From: Neodiprion pinetum | Lineage: Eukaryota > Arthropoda > Insecta > Hymenoptera > Diprionidae | DNA length: 64,000 nt | Direction: 5' to 3' | Assembly (NCBI RefSeq): GCF_021155775.2 | Contig: NC_060238.1 | Location: forward strand, 25,140,470 to 25,204,469 | Shown: positions 35,601 to 47,800 of the stretch, one piece after another | Position numbering within the stretch: position 1 is the first letter of the stretch | How the letters are laid out: every line of letters begins with the position of its first letter | The notes under the pieces: model-generated | What the model saw: only the letters and a program-made list of their open reading frames with translations | What the model was told of the DNA's origin: nothing | The model's database searches: none | Program-made: the position numbers and the translations under genes

Positions 35601-38600
35601 ACAATGAATTTATTCCAGCACTTTTCAAAATCGCGAAAATTTTCGCCAAAAATGCAAAGGGGTTAGCCTTGCTTTTTTTTTGGCCAAAAAATTTTGGGTC
35701 TCCAATTCGATTTATTTGACCTTTTCCTGACCAATTGGACCCTCAGGAACTCAGAAAACGCAGCGAAAAGAGCGTAGGACCAACAGGAGAGAAATGGCGA
35801 GCGAAAAAGCACCTGCTGAAAAATGTCGAAAACACTGGTTTCCGTTTTTCGGCTGTAACTTTTGATGCGTTGATCGCAGCGTATTGGGACTGCGCCCAAT
35901 CGATTTCTCTCGCAAAATTACGTCGGAATAGTGCCACAATGAATTTATTCCAGCACTTTTCAAAATCGCGAAAATTTTCGCCAAAAATGCAAAGGGGTTA
36001 GCCTTGCTTTTTTTTTGGCCAAAAAATTTTGGGTCTCCAATTCGATTTATTTGACCTTTTCCTGACCAATTAGACCCTCAGGAACTCAGAAAACGCAGCG
36101 AAAAGAGCGTAGGACCAACAGGAGAGAAATGGCGAGCGAAAAAGCACCTGCTGAAAAATGTCGAAAACACAGGTTTTCGGTTTTCGGCTGTAACTTTTGA
36201 TGCGTTGATCGCAGCGTATTGGGACTGTGCCCAATCGATTTCTCTCGCAAAATTACGTCGGAATAGTGCCACGATGAATTGATTCCAGCACTTTTCAAAA
36301 TCGCGAAAATTTTTGCCAAAAATGCAAAGGGGTTAGCCTTGCTTTTTTTTTGGCCAAAAAATTTTGGGTCTATGATTCGATTTATTTGACCTTTTCCTGA
36401 CCAATTGGACCCTCAGGAACTCAGAAAACGCAGCGAAAAGAGCGTAGGACCAACAGGAGAGAAATGGCGAGCGAAAAAGCACCTGCTGAAAAATGTCGAA
36501 AACACAGGTTTTCGTTTTTCGGCTGTAACTTTTGATGCGTTGATCGCAGCGTATTGGGACTGCGCCCAATCGATTTCTCTCGCAAAATTACGTCGGAATA
36601 GTGCCACAATGAATTGATTCCAGCACTTTTCAAAATCGCGAAAATTTTCGCCAAAAATGCAAAGGGGTTAGCCTTGCTTTTTTTTTGGCCAAAAAATTTT
36701 GGGTCTCCGATTCGATTTATTTGACCTTTTCCTGACCAATTGGACCCTCAGGAACTCAGAAAACGCAGCGAAAAGAGCGTAGGACCAACAGGAGAGAAAT
36801 GGCGAGCGAAAAAGCACCTGCTGAAAAATGTCGAAAACACAGGTTTTCGTTTTTCGGCTGTAACTTTTGATGCGTTGATCGCAGCGTATTGGGACTGCGC
36901 CCAATCGATTTCTCTCGCAAAATTACGTCGGAATAGTGCCACAATGAATTTATTCCAGCACTTTTCAAAATCGCGAAAATTTTCGCTAAAAATGCAAAGG
37001 GGTTAGCCTTGCTTTTTTTTTGGCCAAAAAATTTTGGGTCTCCAATTCGATTTATTTGACCTTTTCCTGACCAATTGGACCCTCAGGAACTCAGAAAACG
37101 CAGCGAAAAGAGCGTAGGACCAACAGGAGAGAAATGGCGAGCGAAAAAGCACCTGCTGAAAAATGTCGAAAACACAGGTTTTCGTTTTTCGGCTGTAACT
37201 TTTGATGCGTTGATCGCAGCGTATTGGGACTGCGCCCAATCGATTTCTCTCGCAAAATTACGTCGGAATAGTGCCACAATGAATTTATTCCAGCACTTTT
37301 CAAAATCGCGAAAATTTTCGCCAAAAATGCGAAGGGGTTAGCCTTGCTTTTTTTTTGGCCAAAAAATTTTGGGTCTCCAATTCGATTTATTTGACCTTTT
37401 CCTGACCAATTAGACCCTCAGGAACTCAGAAAACGCAGCGAAAAGAGCGTAGGACCAACAGGAGAGAAATGGCGAGCGAAAAAGCACCTGCTGAAAAATG
37501 TCGAAAACACAGGTTTTCGGTTTTCGGCTGTAACTTTTGATGCGTTGATCGCAGCGTATTGGGACTGTGCCCAATCGATTTCTCTCGCAAAATTACGTCG
37601 GAATAGTGCCACAATGAATTGATTCCAGCACTTTTCAAAATCGCGAAAATTTTTGCCAAAAATGCAAAGGGGTTAGCCTTGCTTTTTTTTTGGCCAAAAA
37701 ATTTTGGGTCTCCGATTCGATTTATTTGACCTTTTCCTGACCAATTGGACCCTCAGGAACTCAGAAAACGCAGCGAAAAGAGCGTAGGACCAACAGGAGA
37801 GAAATGGCGAGCGAAAAAGCACCTGCTGAAAAATGTCGAAAACACAGGTTTTCGTTTTTCGGCTGTAACTTTTGATGCGTTGATCGCAGCGTATTGGGAC
37901 TGCGCCCAACCGATTTCTCTCGCAAAATTACGTCGGAATAGTGCCACAATGAATTGATTCCAGCACTTTTCAAAATCGCGAAAATTTTCGCCAAAAATGC
38001 AAAGGGGTTAGCCTTGCTTTTTTTTTGGCCAAAAAATTTTGGGTCTCCGATTCGATTTATTTGACCTTTTCCTGACCAATTGGACCCTCAGGAACTCAGA
38101 AAACGCAGCGAAAAGAGCGTAGGACCAACAGGAGAGAAATGGCGAGCGAAAAAGCACCTGCTGAAAAATGTCGAAAACACAGGTTTTCGTTTTTCGGCTG
38201 TAACTTTTGATGCGTTGATCGCAGCGTATTGGGACTGCGCCCAATCGATTTCTCTCGCAAAATTACGTCGGAATAGTGCCACAATGAATTGATTCCAGCA
38301 CTTTTCAAAATCGCGAAAATTTTCGCAAAAAATGCAAAGGGGTTAGCCTTGCTTTTTTTTTGGCCAAAAAATTTTGGGTCTCCGATTCGATTTATTTGAC
38401 CTTTTCCTGACCAATTGGACCCTCAGAAACTCAGAAAACGCAGCGAAAAGAGCGTAGGACCAACAGGAGAGATATGGCGAGCGAAAAAGCACCTGCTGAA
38501 AAATGTCGAAAACACAGGTTTTCGTTTTTCGGCTGTAACTTTTGATGCGTTGATCGCAGCGTATTGGGACTGCGGCCAATCGATTTCTCTCGCAAAATCA

Positions 38601-41600
38601 CATCGGAATAGTGCCACAATGAATTTATTCCAGCACTTTTCAAAATCGCGAAAATTTTCGCCAAAAATGCAAAGGGGTTAGCCTTGCTTTTTTTTTGGCC
38701 AAAAAATTTTGGGTCTCCGATTCGATTTATTTGACCTTTTCCTGACCAATTGGACCCTCAGGAACTCTGAAAACGCAGCGAAAAGAGCGTAGCACCAACA
38801 GGAGAGAAATGGCGAGCGAAAAAGCACCTGCTGAAAAATGTCGAAAACACTGGTTTCCGTTTTTCGGCTGTAACTTTTGATGCGTTGATCGCAGCGTATT
38901 GGGACTGCGCCCAATCGATTTCTCTCGCAAAATTACGTCGGAATAGTGCCACAATGAATTTATTCCAGCACTTTTCAAAATCGCGAAAATTTTCGCCAAA
39001 AATGCAAAGGGGTTAGCCTTGCTTTTTTTTTGGCCAAAAAATTTTGGGTCTCCAATTCGATTTATTTGACCTTTTTCTGACCAATTAGACCCTCAGGAAC
39101 TCAGAAAACGCAGCGAAAAGAGCGTAGGACCAACAGGAGAGAAATGGCGAGCGAAAAAGCACCTGCTGAAAAATGTCGAAAACACAGGTTTTCGGTTTTC
39201 GGCTGTAACTTTTGATGCGTTGATCGCAGCGTATTGGGACTGTGCCCAATCGATTTCTCTCGCAAAATTACGTCGGAATAGTGCCACAATGAATTGATTC
39301 CAGCACTTTTCAAAATCGCGAAAATTTTTGCCAAAAATGCAAAGGGGTTAGCCTTGCTTTTTTTTTGGCCAAAAAATTTTGGGTTTCCGATTCGATTTAT
39401 TTGACCTTTTCCTGACCAATTGGACCCTCAGGAACTCAGAAAACGCAGCGAAAAGAGCGTAGGACCAACAGGAGAGAAATGGCGAGCGAAAAAGCACCTG
39501 CTGAAAAATGTCGAAAACACAGGTTTTCGTTTTTCGGCTGTAACTTTTGATGCGTTGATCGCAGCGTATTGGGACTGCGCCCAATCGATTTCTCTCGCAA
39601 AATTACGTCGGAATAGTGCCACAATGAATTGATTCCAGCACTTTTCAAAATCGCGAAAATTTTCGCCAAAAATGCAAAGGGGTTAGCCTTGCTTTTTTTT
39701 TGGCCGAAAAATTTTAGGTCCTAGATTTGATTCAAACGACCGTTTTCTGATCAATCAAACACCCAGGAACTCAGAAAACGCAGCGAAAAGAGCGTAGGAC
39801 CAACAGGAGAGAAATGGCGAGCAAAAAAGCACCTGCTGAAAAATGTCGAAAACACAGGTTTTCGTTTTTCGGCTGTAACTTTTGATGCGTTGATCGCAGC
39901 GTATTGGGACTGCGCCCAATCGATTTCTCTCGCAAAATTACGTCGGAATAGTGCCACAATGAATTGATTCCAGCACTTTTCAAAATCGCGAAAATTTTCG
40001 CCAAAAATGCAAAGGGGTTAGCCTTGCTTTTTTTTTGGCCAAAAAATTTTGGGTCTCCGATTCGATTTATTTGACCTTTTCCTGACCAATTGGACCCTCA
40101 GGAACTCAGAAAACGCAGCGAAAAGAGCGTAGGACCAACAGGAGAGAAATGGCGAGCGAAAAAGCACCTGCTGAAAAATGTCGAAAACACAGGTTTTCGT
40201 TTTTCGGCTGTAACTTTTGATGCGTTGATCGCAGCGTATTGGGACTGCGCCCAATCGATTTCTCTCGCAAAATTACGTCGGAATAGTGCCACAATGAATT
40301 GATTCCAGCACTTTTCAAAATCGCGAAAATTTTCGCAAAAAATGCAAAGGGGTTAGCCTTGCTTTTTTTTTGGCCAAAAAATTTTGGGTCTCCGATTCGA
40401 TTTATTTGACCTTTTCCTGACCAATTGGACCCTCAGAAACTCAGAAAACGCAGCGAAAAGAGCGTAGGACCAACAGGAGAGATATGGCGAGCGAAAAAGC
40501 ACCTGCTGAAAAATGTCGAAAACACAGGTTTTCGTTTTTCGGCTGTAACTTTTGATGCGTTGATCGCAGCGTATTGGGACTGCGGCCAATCGATTTCTCT
40601 CGCAAAATTACATCGGAATAGTGCCACAATGAATTTATTCCAGCACTTTTCAAAATCGCGAAAATTTTCGCCAAAAATGCAAAGGGGTTAGCCTTGCTTT
40701 TTTTTTGGCCAAAAAATTTTGGGTCTCCGATTCGATTTATTTGACCTTTTCCTGACCAATTGGACCCTCAGGAACTCAGAAAACGCAGCGAAAAGAGCGT
40801 AGCACCAACAGGAGAGAAATGGCGAGCGAAAAAGCACCTGCTGAAAAATGTCGAAAACACTGGTTTCCGTTTTTCGGCTGTAACTTTTGATGCGTTGATC
40901 GCAGCGTATTGGGACTGCGCCCAATCGATTTCTCTCGCAAAATTACGTCGGAATAGTGCCACAATGAATTTATTCCAGCACTTTTCAAAATCGCGAAAAT
41001 TTTCGCCAAAAATGCAAAGGGGTTAGCCTTGCTTTTTTTTTGGCCAAAAAATTTTGGGTCTCCGATTCGATTTATTTGACCTTTTCCTGACCAATTAGAC
41101 CCTCAGGAACTCAGAAAACGCAGCGAAAAGAGCGTAGGACCAACAGGAGAGAAATGGCGAGCGAAAAAGCACCTGCTGAAAAATGTCGAAAACACAGGTT
41201 TTCGTTTTTCGGCTGTAACTTTTGATGCGTTGATCGCAGCGTATTGGGACTGCGCCCAATCGATTTCTCTCGCAAAATTACGTCGGAATAGTGCCACAAT
41301 GAATTGATTCCAGCACTTTTCAAAATCGCGAAAATTTTCGCCAAAAATGCAAAGGGGTTAGCCTTGCTTTTTTTTTGGCCAAAAAATTTTGGGTCTCCGA
41401 TTCGATTTATTTGACCTTTTCCTGACCAATTGGACCCTCAGGAACTCTGAAAACGCAGCGAAAAGAGCGTAGCACCAACAGGAGAGAAATGGCGAGCGAA
41501 AAAGCACCTGCTGAAAAATGTCGAAAACACTGGTTTCCGTTTTTCGGCTGTAACTTTTGATGCGTTGATCGCAGCGTATTGGGACTGCGCCCAATCGATT

Positions 41601-43701
41601 TCTCTCGCAAAATTACGTCGGAATAGTGCCACAATAAATTTATTCCAGCACTTTTCAAAATCGCGAAAATTTTCGCCAAAAATGCAAAGGGGTTAGCCTT
41701 GCTTTTTTTTTGGCCAAAAAATTTTGGGTCTCCAATTCGATTTATTTGACCTTTTCCTGACCAATTAGACCCTCAGGAACTCAGAAAACGCAGCGAAAAG
41801 AGCGTAGGACCAACAGGAGAGAAATGGCGAGCGAAAAAGCACCTGCTGAAAAATGTCGAAAACACAGGTTTTCGTTTTTCGGCTGTAACTTTTGATGCGT
41901 TGATCGCAGCGTATTGGGACTGCGCCCAATCGATTTCTCTCGCAAAATTACGTCGGAATAGTGCCACAATGAATTGATTCCAGCACTTTTCAAAATCGCG
42001 AAAATTTTCGCCAAAAATGCAAAGGGGTTAGCCTTGCTTTTTTTTTGGCCAAAAAATTTTGGGTCTCCGATTCGATTTATTTGACCTTTTCCTGACCAAT
42101 TGGACCCTCAGGAACTCAGAAAACGCAGCGAAAAGAGCGTAGGACCAACAGGAGAGAAATGGCGAGCGAAAAAGCACCTGCTGAAAAATGTCGAAAACAC
42201 AGGTTTTCGTTTTTCGGCTGTAACTTTTGATGCGTTGATCGCAGCGTATTGGGACTGCACCCAATCGATTTCTCTCGCAAAATTACGTCGGAATAGTGCC
42301 ACAATGAATTTATTCCAGCACTTTTCAAAATCGCGAAAATTTTGGCCAAAAATGCTAAGGGGTTAGCCTTGCTTTTTTTTTGGCCGAAAAATTTTAGGTC
42401 CTAGATTTGATTCAAACGACCGTTTTCTGATCAATCAAACACTCAGGAACTCAGAAAACGCAGCGAAAAGAGCGTAGGACCAACAGGAGAGAAATGGCGA
42501 GCAAAAAAGCACCTGCTGAAAAATGTCGAAAACACAGGTTTTCGTTTTTCGGCTGTAACTTTTGATGCGTTGATCGCAGCGTATTGGGACTGCGCCCAAT
42601 CGATTTCTCTCGCAAAATTACGTCGGAATAGTGCCACAATGAATTTATTCCAGCACTTTTCAAAATCGCGAAAATTTTCGCCAAAAATGCAAAGGGGTTA
42701 GCCTTGCTTTTTTTTTGGCCAAAAAATTTTGGGTCTCCGATTCGATTTATTTGACCTTTTCCTGACCAATTGGACCCTCAGGAACTCAGAAAACGCAGCG
42801 AAAAGAGCGTAGGACCAACAGGAGAGAAATGGCGAGCGAAAAAGCACCAGCTGAAAAATGTCGAAAACACAGGTTTTCGTTTTTCGGCTGTAACTTCTGA
42901 TGCGTTGATCGCAGCGTATTGGGACTGCGCCCAATCGATTTCTCTCGCAAAATTACGTCGGAATAGTGACACAATGAATTTATTCCAGCACTTTTCAAAA
43001 TCGCGAAAATTTTCGCCAAAAATGTAAAGGGGTTAGCCTTGCTTTTTTTTTGGCCAAAAAATTTTGGGTCTCCGATTCGATTTATTTGACCTTTTCCTGA
43101 CCAATTGGACCCTCAGAAACTCAGAAAACGCAGCGAAAAGAGCGTAGGACCAACAGGAGAGAAATGGCGAGCGAAAAAGCACCTGCTGAAAAATGTCGAA
43201 AACACAGGTTTTCGTTTTTCGGCTGTAACTTTTGATGCGTTGATCGCAGCGTATTGGGACTGCGCCCAATCGATTTCTCTCGCAAAATTACGTCGGAATA
43301 GTGCCACAATGAATTGATTCCAGCACTTTTCAAAATCGCGAAAATTTTCGCCAAAAATGCAAAGGGATTAGCCTTGCTTTTTTTTTGGCCAAAAAATTTT
43401 GGGTCTCCGATCCGATTTATTTGACCTTTTCCTGACCAATTGGACCCTCAGGAACCCGGAAAACGCAGCGAAAAGAGCGTAGGACCAACAGGAGAGAAAT
43501 GGCGAGCGAAAAAGCACCTGCTGAAAAATGTCGAAAACACAGGTTTTCGTTTTTCGGCTGTAACTTTTGATGCGTTGATCGCAGCGTATTGGGACTGCGC
43601 CCAATCGATTTCTCTCGCAAAATTACGTCGGAATAGTGATACAATGAATTTATTCCAGCACTTTTCAAAATCGCGAAAATTTTCGCCAAAAATGCAAAGT
43701 G
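32690..43701. repeat. 335-bp tandem satellite array, about 33 monomers
   Basis: A head-to-tail array with an exact 335-bp period, checked by recurring landmarks (for example CCTCAGGAACTCAGAAAACG at 32728, 33063, 33398 and onward to 43448 approximately). Most monomers differ at only a few positions. Each contains AACTTTTGATGCGTTGATCG, ATCGATTTCTCTCGCAAAAT, the palindrome GCGAAAATTTTCGC and a run of about 9 T. The left edge decays over about 40 bp near 32690. The right edge stops abruptly after AAAAATGCAAAG at about 43701, followed by a decayed fragment (TTAATTGGACGTTCAGGAAC at about 43738). The array separates mRpL24 from the MICU3 gene. The many 60-90-codon ORFs repeat with the monomer and show no sign of being genes. 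Confidence 0.97.
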
Positions 43702-44710
43702 TCAAGTTCGAGAATTGTATGTCATGACATTGTCCTCTTTAATTGGACGTTCAGGAACGGATTAAATACATTAAAGAGAGCAAATGACTAACCGCAGACA
43801 AAGTACGATGGGAATATGTGGAGTTTCAATTGTATTCCTTGATACGATGTTAGCAGTGATCCTTAACTTCAGGATATTTTTTTCTTATGCACGATCTCAG
43901 CTATGAAATGTCTGAACAAATCTGTCCCAGTGGTTTCCGGAGTTCTCAAATTTCCGACTGAAACAACCCAAACGATTTAGCCCGTACTGTTATGCCACGA
44001 TTCTGGAGCCTAAAATATTTGAGAATCTGAATTGATCTAACGACCCCTCCGGACTAAATTGATTTAAAGGAATGCAGAAAATGTGTTAAATGTCGTTAAA
44101 ATTTAAACCTATGAGCGTTCCTTCGCTTCATTTCATCTACCAACTGGAAGTGCGAAATAAAATTGGGTCAGGCGATTCTTCAATATAAACAATCGAGACT
44201 TGAGAACAGGCGATCACAGCGTTTTCAAGGATCAGCAACTTTCAACATCTAGGCGTATAAACGCTTTTACGCCTAGTACCATGTTCTCATACTTATCTTG
44301 TACTGCTGCCCAATATGACTTTTCATATCACTACAAGGAATTCATTAGTGACGCACATTCCAGGCTTTCCGTAAACATCAAAACACAGGTAAACTTTCGT
44401 AGTTATTTTTAATGGTTGTTAAATTAATTTACACACATACATAAAAATGAGAATAAATTAAATAAATAAACGAATGGCACTAATTGAACAATATTACGGC
44501 GACGAAGTCATTATCCGCTGATAATAATAAAAATTTGTAGAGTTTTCCATTATTCGTTTACGGTGCCTTCATTTCTTGCTTCAAACAAAATTTGAACGCT
44601 TCCCAGCCCTCACTTCGCGTCTGCGACTGTAAAAAAGGTAGAAAATCAATACGAAAAAGCTCGTAATTTACGCGACGAAAGTTTGCCGGTAAGGATTGTC
44701 CGTTTCCATA
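43702..44710. other. Spacer between the satellite and the MICU3 3' end
   Basis: It holds a decayed satellite fragment at about 43738-43790 and otherwise unique AT-rich DNA that probably includes the 3' UTR of MICU3 (minus strand). A minus-strand ATTAAA-type signal (TTTAAT on the + strand) occurs near 44408. No other gene was seen. Confidence 0.4.
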
Positions 44711-44886
44711 TCAAGCATGTAACCATACTTTAGATCCTCTGTGAAGCCTGTCCTTCATTATGGCAATGAATTCTTTGTACGACAGCTGGCCATCCCCATC
44801 GACGTCGAATATCGCAAAAACTGTGTCCACTATGTGGGTGGTCAGGCTCGTTCCAGTGCAGATCTTAACGGCACGATGAAATTCGT
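44711..44886 (-). CDS. MICU3: MICU3-type gene, terminal exon with EF-hand 2
   Basis: The exon follows CATTACAG and reads DEFHRAVKICTGTSLTTHIV then the EF loop DVDGDGQLSYKE, IMKDRLHRG and a short tail SKVWLHA to TGA at 44713-44711. The tail is shorter than in human MICU3. Another frame stays open past this stop to about 44668, so an alternative end or a sequence indel is possible. Confidence 0.88.
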
Positions 44887-47800
44887 CTGTAATGAAGAGT
44901 AAAAATAGTACCGGAATATATTATTTCATTTATAATCTTGAACGTGATTCGATCTATTTACCTTTGGAGATCGGATGATCGGCCAGAGTGTACATTCTCA
45001 TAGCGATCGTGAAGTCTTCGAGATTATTTAAAAACTGATAGAATACGCGAAACTCTTCGAAGCTGATTCCAACTTCGTGGCTGCTGCGATCCAGAAGCCG
45101 GTCCAAGTATTTGTCGTACCTGAAAACAGGGCGAGAATATTAAATCGAGGATCGTTTTGCGGTCTGGAAATAAAATCAGCGAATGGTTAACGCTCCGCGT
45201 CTTCATATTTACTCGTCTGTATCGAGGTAGGTGTATCTGAGCAGAATTTTGGCAAAGTCCATTTCGGATATGGTGTCGTGCCCCTTGCTGAACTCGTGAA
45301 ACTCGAGCTCGAGCACCTCGCGTTGCAGATTTTCCATGAACCGACGAAAACCGTCGTACTTCAGCTCGTCCTTGCCGGTTTTCCCGAAGAAATGGGTCGT
45401 CAATGTCGTGTCGACCGCGTGACGCCGTTGAAGTCCCTTGAGTGAATAACAAGGAGTGAATAAATCGGGTAAAACCGAAAGATCGGATTATCGAAGGGAC
45501 GAAATAATCAAGTGTTCGACTCGCGTGAATCTTTTTTTTTTTTTGTTTTCCTTCACCGGTGATAAAAATAACCGCCCACCTGGTCGTCGTCGAATCTTCC
45601 CGATATCGCGATATCCGATGATTCCTGGACTTCCGGTAATGAATTAATTTCCAAATTTCCCCCGTGTCTACCACGCCAGGCGTGACTGAAGATCTTCTCC
45701 ATCTGTGTGTAAGAAAATAGAAATAAAAATTAGATGATGCAAAATCGATCAAGTTAAAAAGAAAAAAACAATTCTCGCCATAGCCATTAGTTATTACGTC
45801 ACAAATCGCTACAATTATCGATGATTAACAAGTTACGTTTGTACATGGATGTACAGTTGTTTTAAATATAGACATTGCGACGATGTTTGTGAGAAATTTT
45901 ACGACCGACATCCAGCACCAAACGACACGATGTAGATTATTGATCTGATCTCTGAAATAAACGTTAGTGGAAATTCCTGAGACTACTCATTGTTAGGATG
46001 AAGTTTGAGGGTGATGAAAATAAAAAAAAAAAAAACAATAAATAAATAAAAAATGAAAGGAAAATGAAAAAATCGTACAGTTTTTATACTGCAATAATTG
46101 AAAAGAAATAAATAAGCAATTCAAGTTATAAGATACTCGGTGAACGCACGCAGCATACACGGTTGATTTTTCTCTTTACCTACGTGACGAGACTTACGTA
46201 GGAATTCGAGACGATTTCATTATCCTTCTCGATAGCGGCTTGCCGAAGTTTTGCCTTAGCGCGGAGAGCCTCTTCGCTCGGAGCAACTAGCGTACGTAAC
46301 TAACGGGGGATTGAAATAAAATTCAAAACGAGTAATTAGTTTATTTATTTATTTTTCTTGAAATTTCTATCTTCTCTCTCAAGGTTGAAGATAAAGAAAA
46401 CAAACTAAACCAACCTAAAGCAAATTGCGGTTAGATTTAAAAAGGCGAGCGGAAAATCCGAGCGACGTAGCGACGGTATCTTCGATCTTTATCCAAAGCC
46501 AAAGATCGGTAGCTGTAGTTCTGGCTTGAAAAACAAAACGGAAGGAAAATCGAAAATCAAACAAGGCGAGAGAAAAAAAAAAAAAGAGGTAAAATGTCAA
46601 AACCAATGCAAACCAAATATAATGAAAATACGACCAAATATTATCGGAGATATATCGACAACAGATGCATGGTATTAAATAAAATACAGATGCATGGATT
46701 AGGTGAAGGGGAAAAAATCAAGCGATGATAAAATAATAATTACGAAAGTAGGAGTGTTGAGGATGAGGAAAGAACTAAAATTCGACTCATGAGCAAGTGG
46801 GAGTAAATTGTTGTTTGTGTATTCTTGTATGTGTGTGCGTGTGTGGAATGGTTCAAAGAATTACAAGCAAATAAAATGCGAAAACAATGTATACGTATGC
46901 AAAACGGAAAACGCTTAAAATAAGAAAAAAAATATTTAGTTAGTGAACAATCATAGCGCAAACTTTTTACAATTATATACGTTGCAAGACGAATACGTGG
47001 AGCTGCGATGTCGTGAAAAATTAGCTGCCTTGACAATTCTGAACGCGCGAATTTCAATTGTTATAATTTTCACGCAAGCATGAAAGCGGGACTGTAGCAT
47101 AAACGGATCAGCGATCTCACAATAAAGATCAATATTCACGTTTCTCGAACATTGAACGATAAGTGAAGAGAGAAAAAAAAAAAAAAAAGAAATTGAAAAA
47201 TGAACCGGTCTATTGGCAATTTTTTCGATTCTCGGTTCGTTAAAACTCACGGCTCGTGACGTGGCTTCGTCGAGATCCCGTTCCTTAAGACTACCGCCCA
47301 GGAGTCGTCGAATCTGCAGGAAATTTAATTGCGGAATGCGCATGTTTTATTCAATTCTGCGACAAAAAAGACAAAACTCTCAATCTTTCGCAGTATTATT
47401 CATTAATTTATTCAATTTCATTGTCATACGTGCGTTCCTCCTGTCAATTATTATTACAAATAGAAACTGATTAGAATTGAAAGTAAAAAAATTGCTCGAT
47501 GAAAGAAAATAATCAGAAACTAATCGAAATCATATAATTGCAATTAATAAAGAATCTCAAAAATAAATGAATAAAAAAAAAAAAAAAAACACAACAGTTC
47601 AATGCACACCAGACACAAGATGATATGAATGAATCGTTCGATGAGCGCTTATATTTTAGTCAATGGGTACATTAAAATATCATTGAAAAGTTTTACACGT
47701 CCGCTATTTACCCATCGTGTGATTGTTATTGTACTTTTATTTCGCAGTGGACCTGATTGTTTTAATATAAGTTTGCACAAGTATAATATCGGGTTTTTCC

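Noticed and set aside
32690..43701. Regularly spaced repeat that might be a CRISPR-like array
   Set aside because: The whole 335-bp unit is repeated head to tail with no unique spacers, in a eukaryotic genome.
32699..43727. Dozens of 60-125-codon ORFs on both strands at 335-bp intervals
   Set aside because: They recur with the satellite monomer in several frames at once, have no domain, and vary as non-coding DNA. They are by-products of the tandem repeat, not a gene family.
45024..45752. 242-codon minus-strand ORF
   Set aside because: It overlaps three MICU3 exons in a different frame and reads through their introns. The spliced MICU3 frame explains the sequence.
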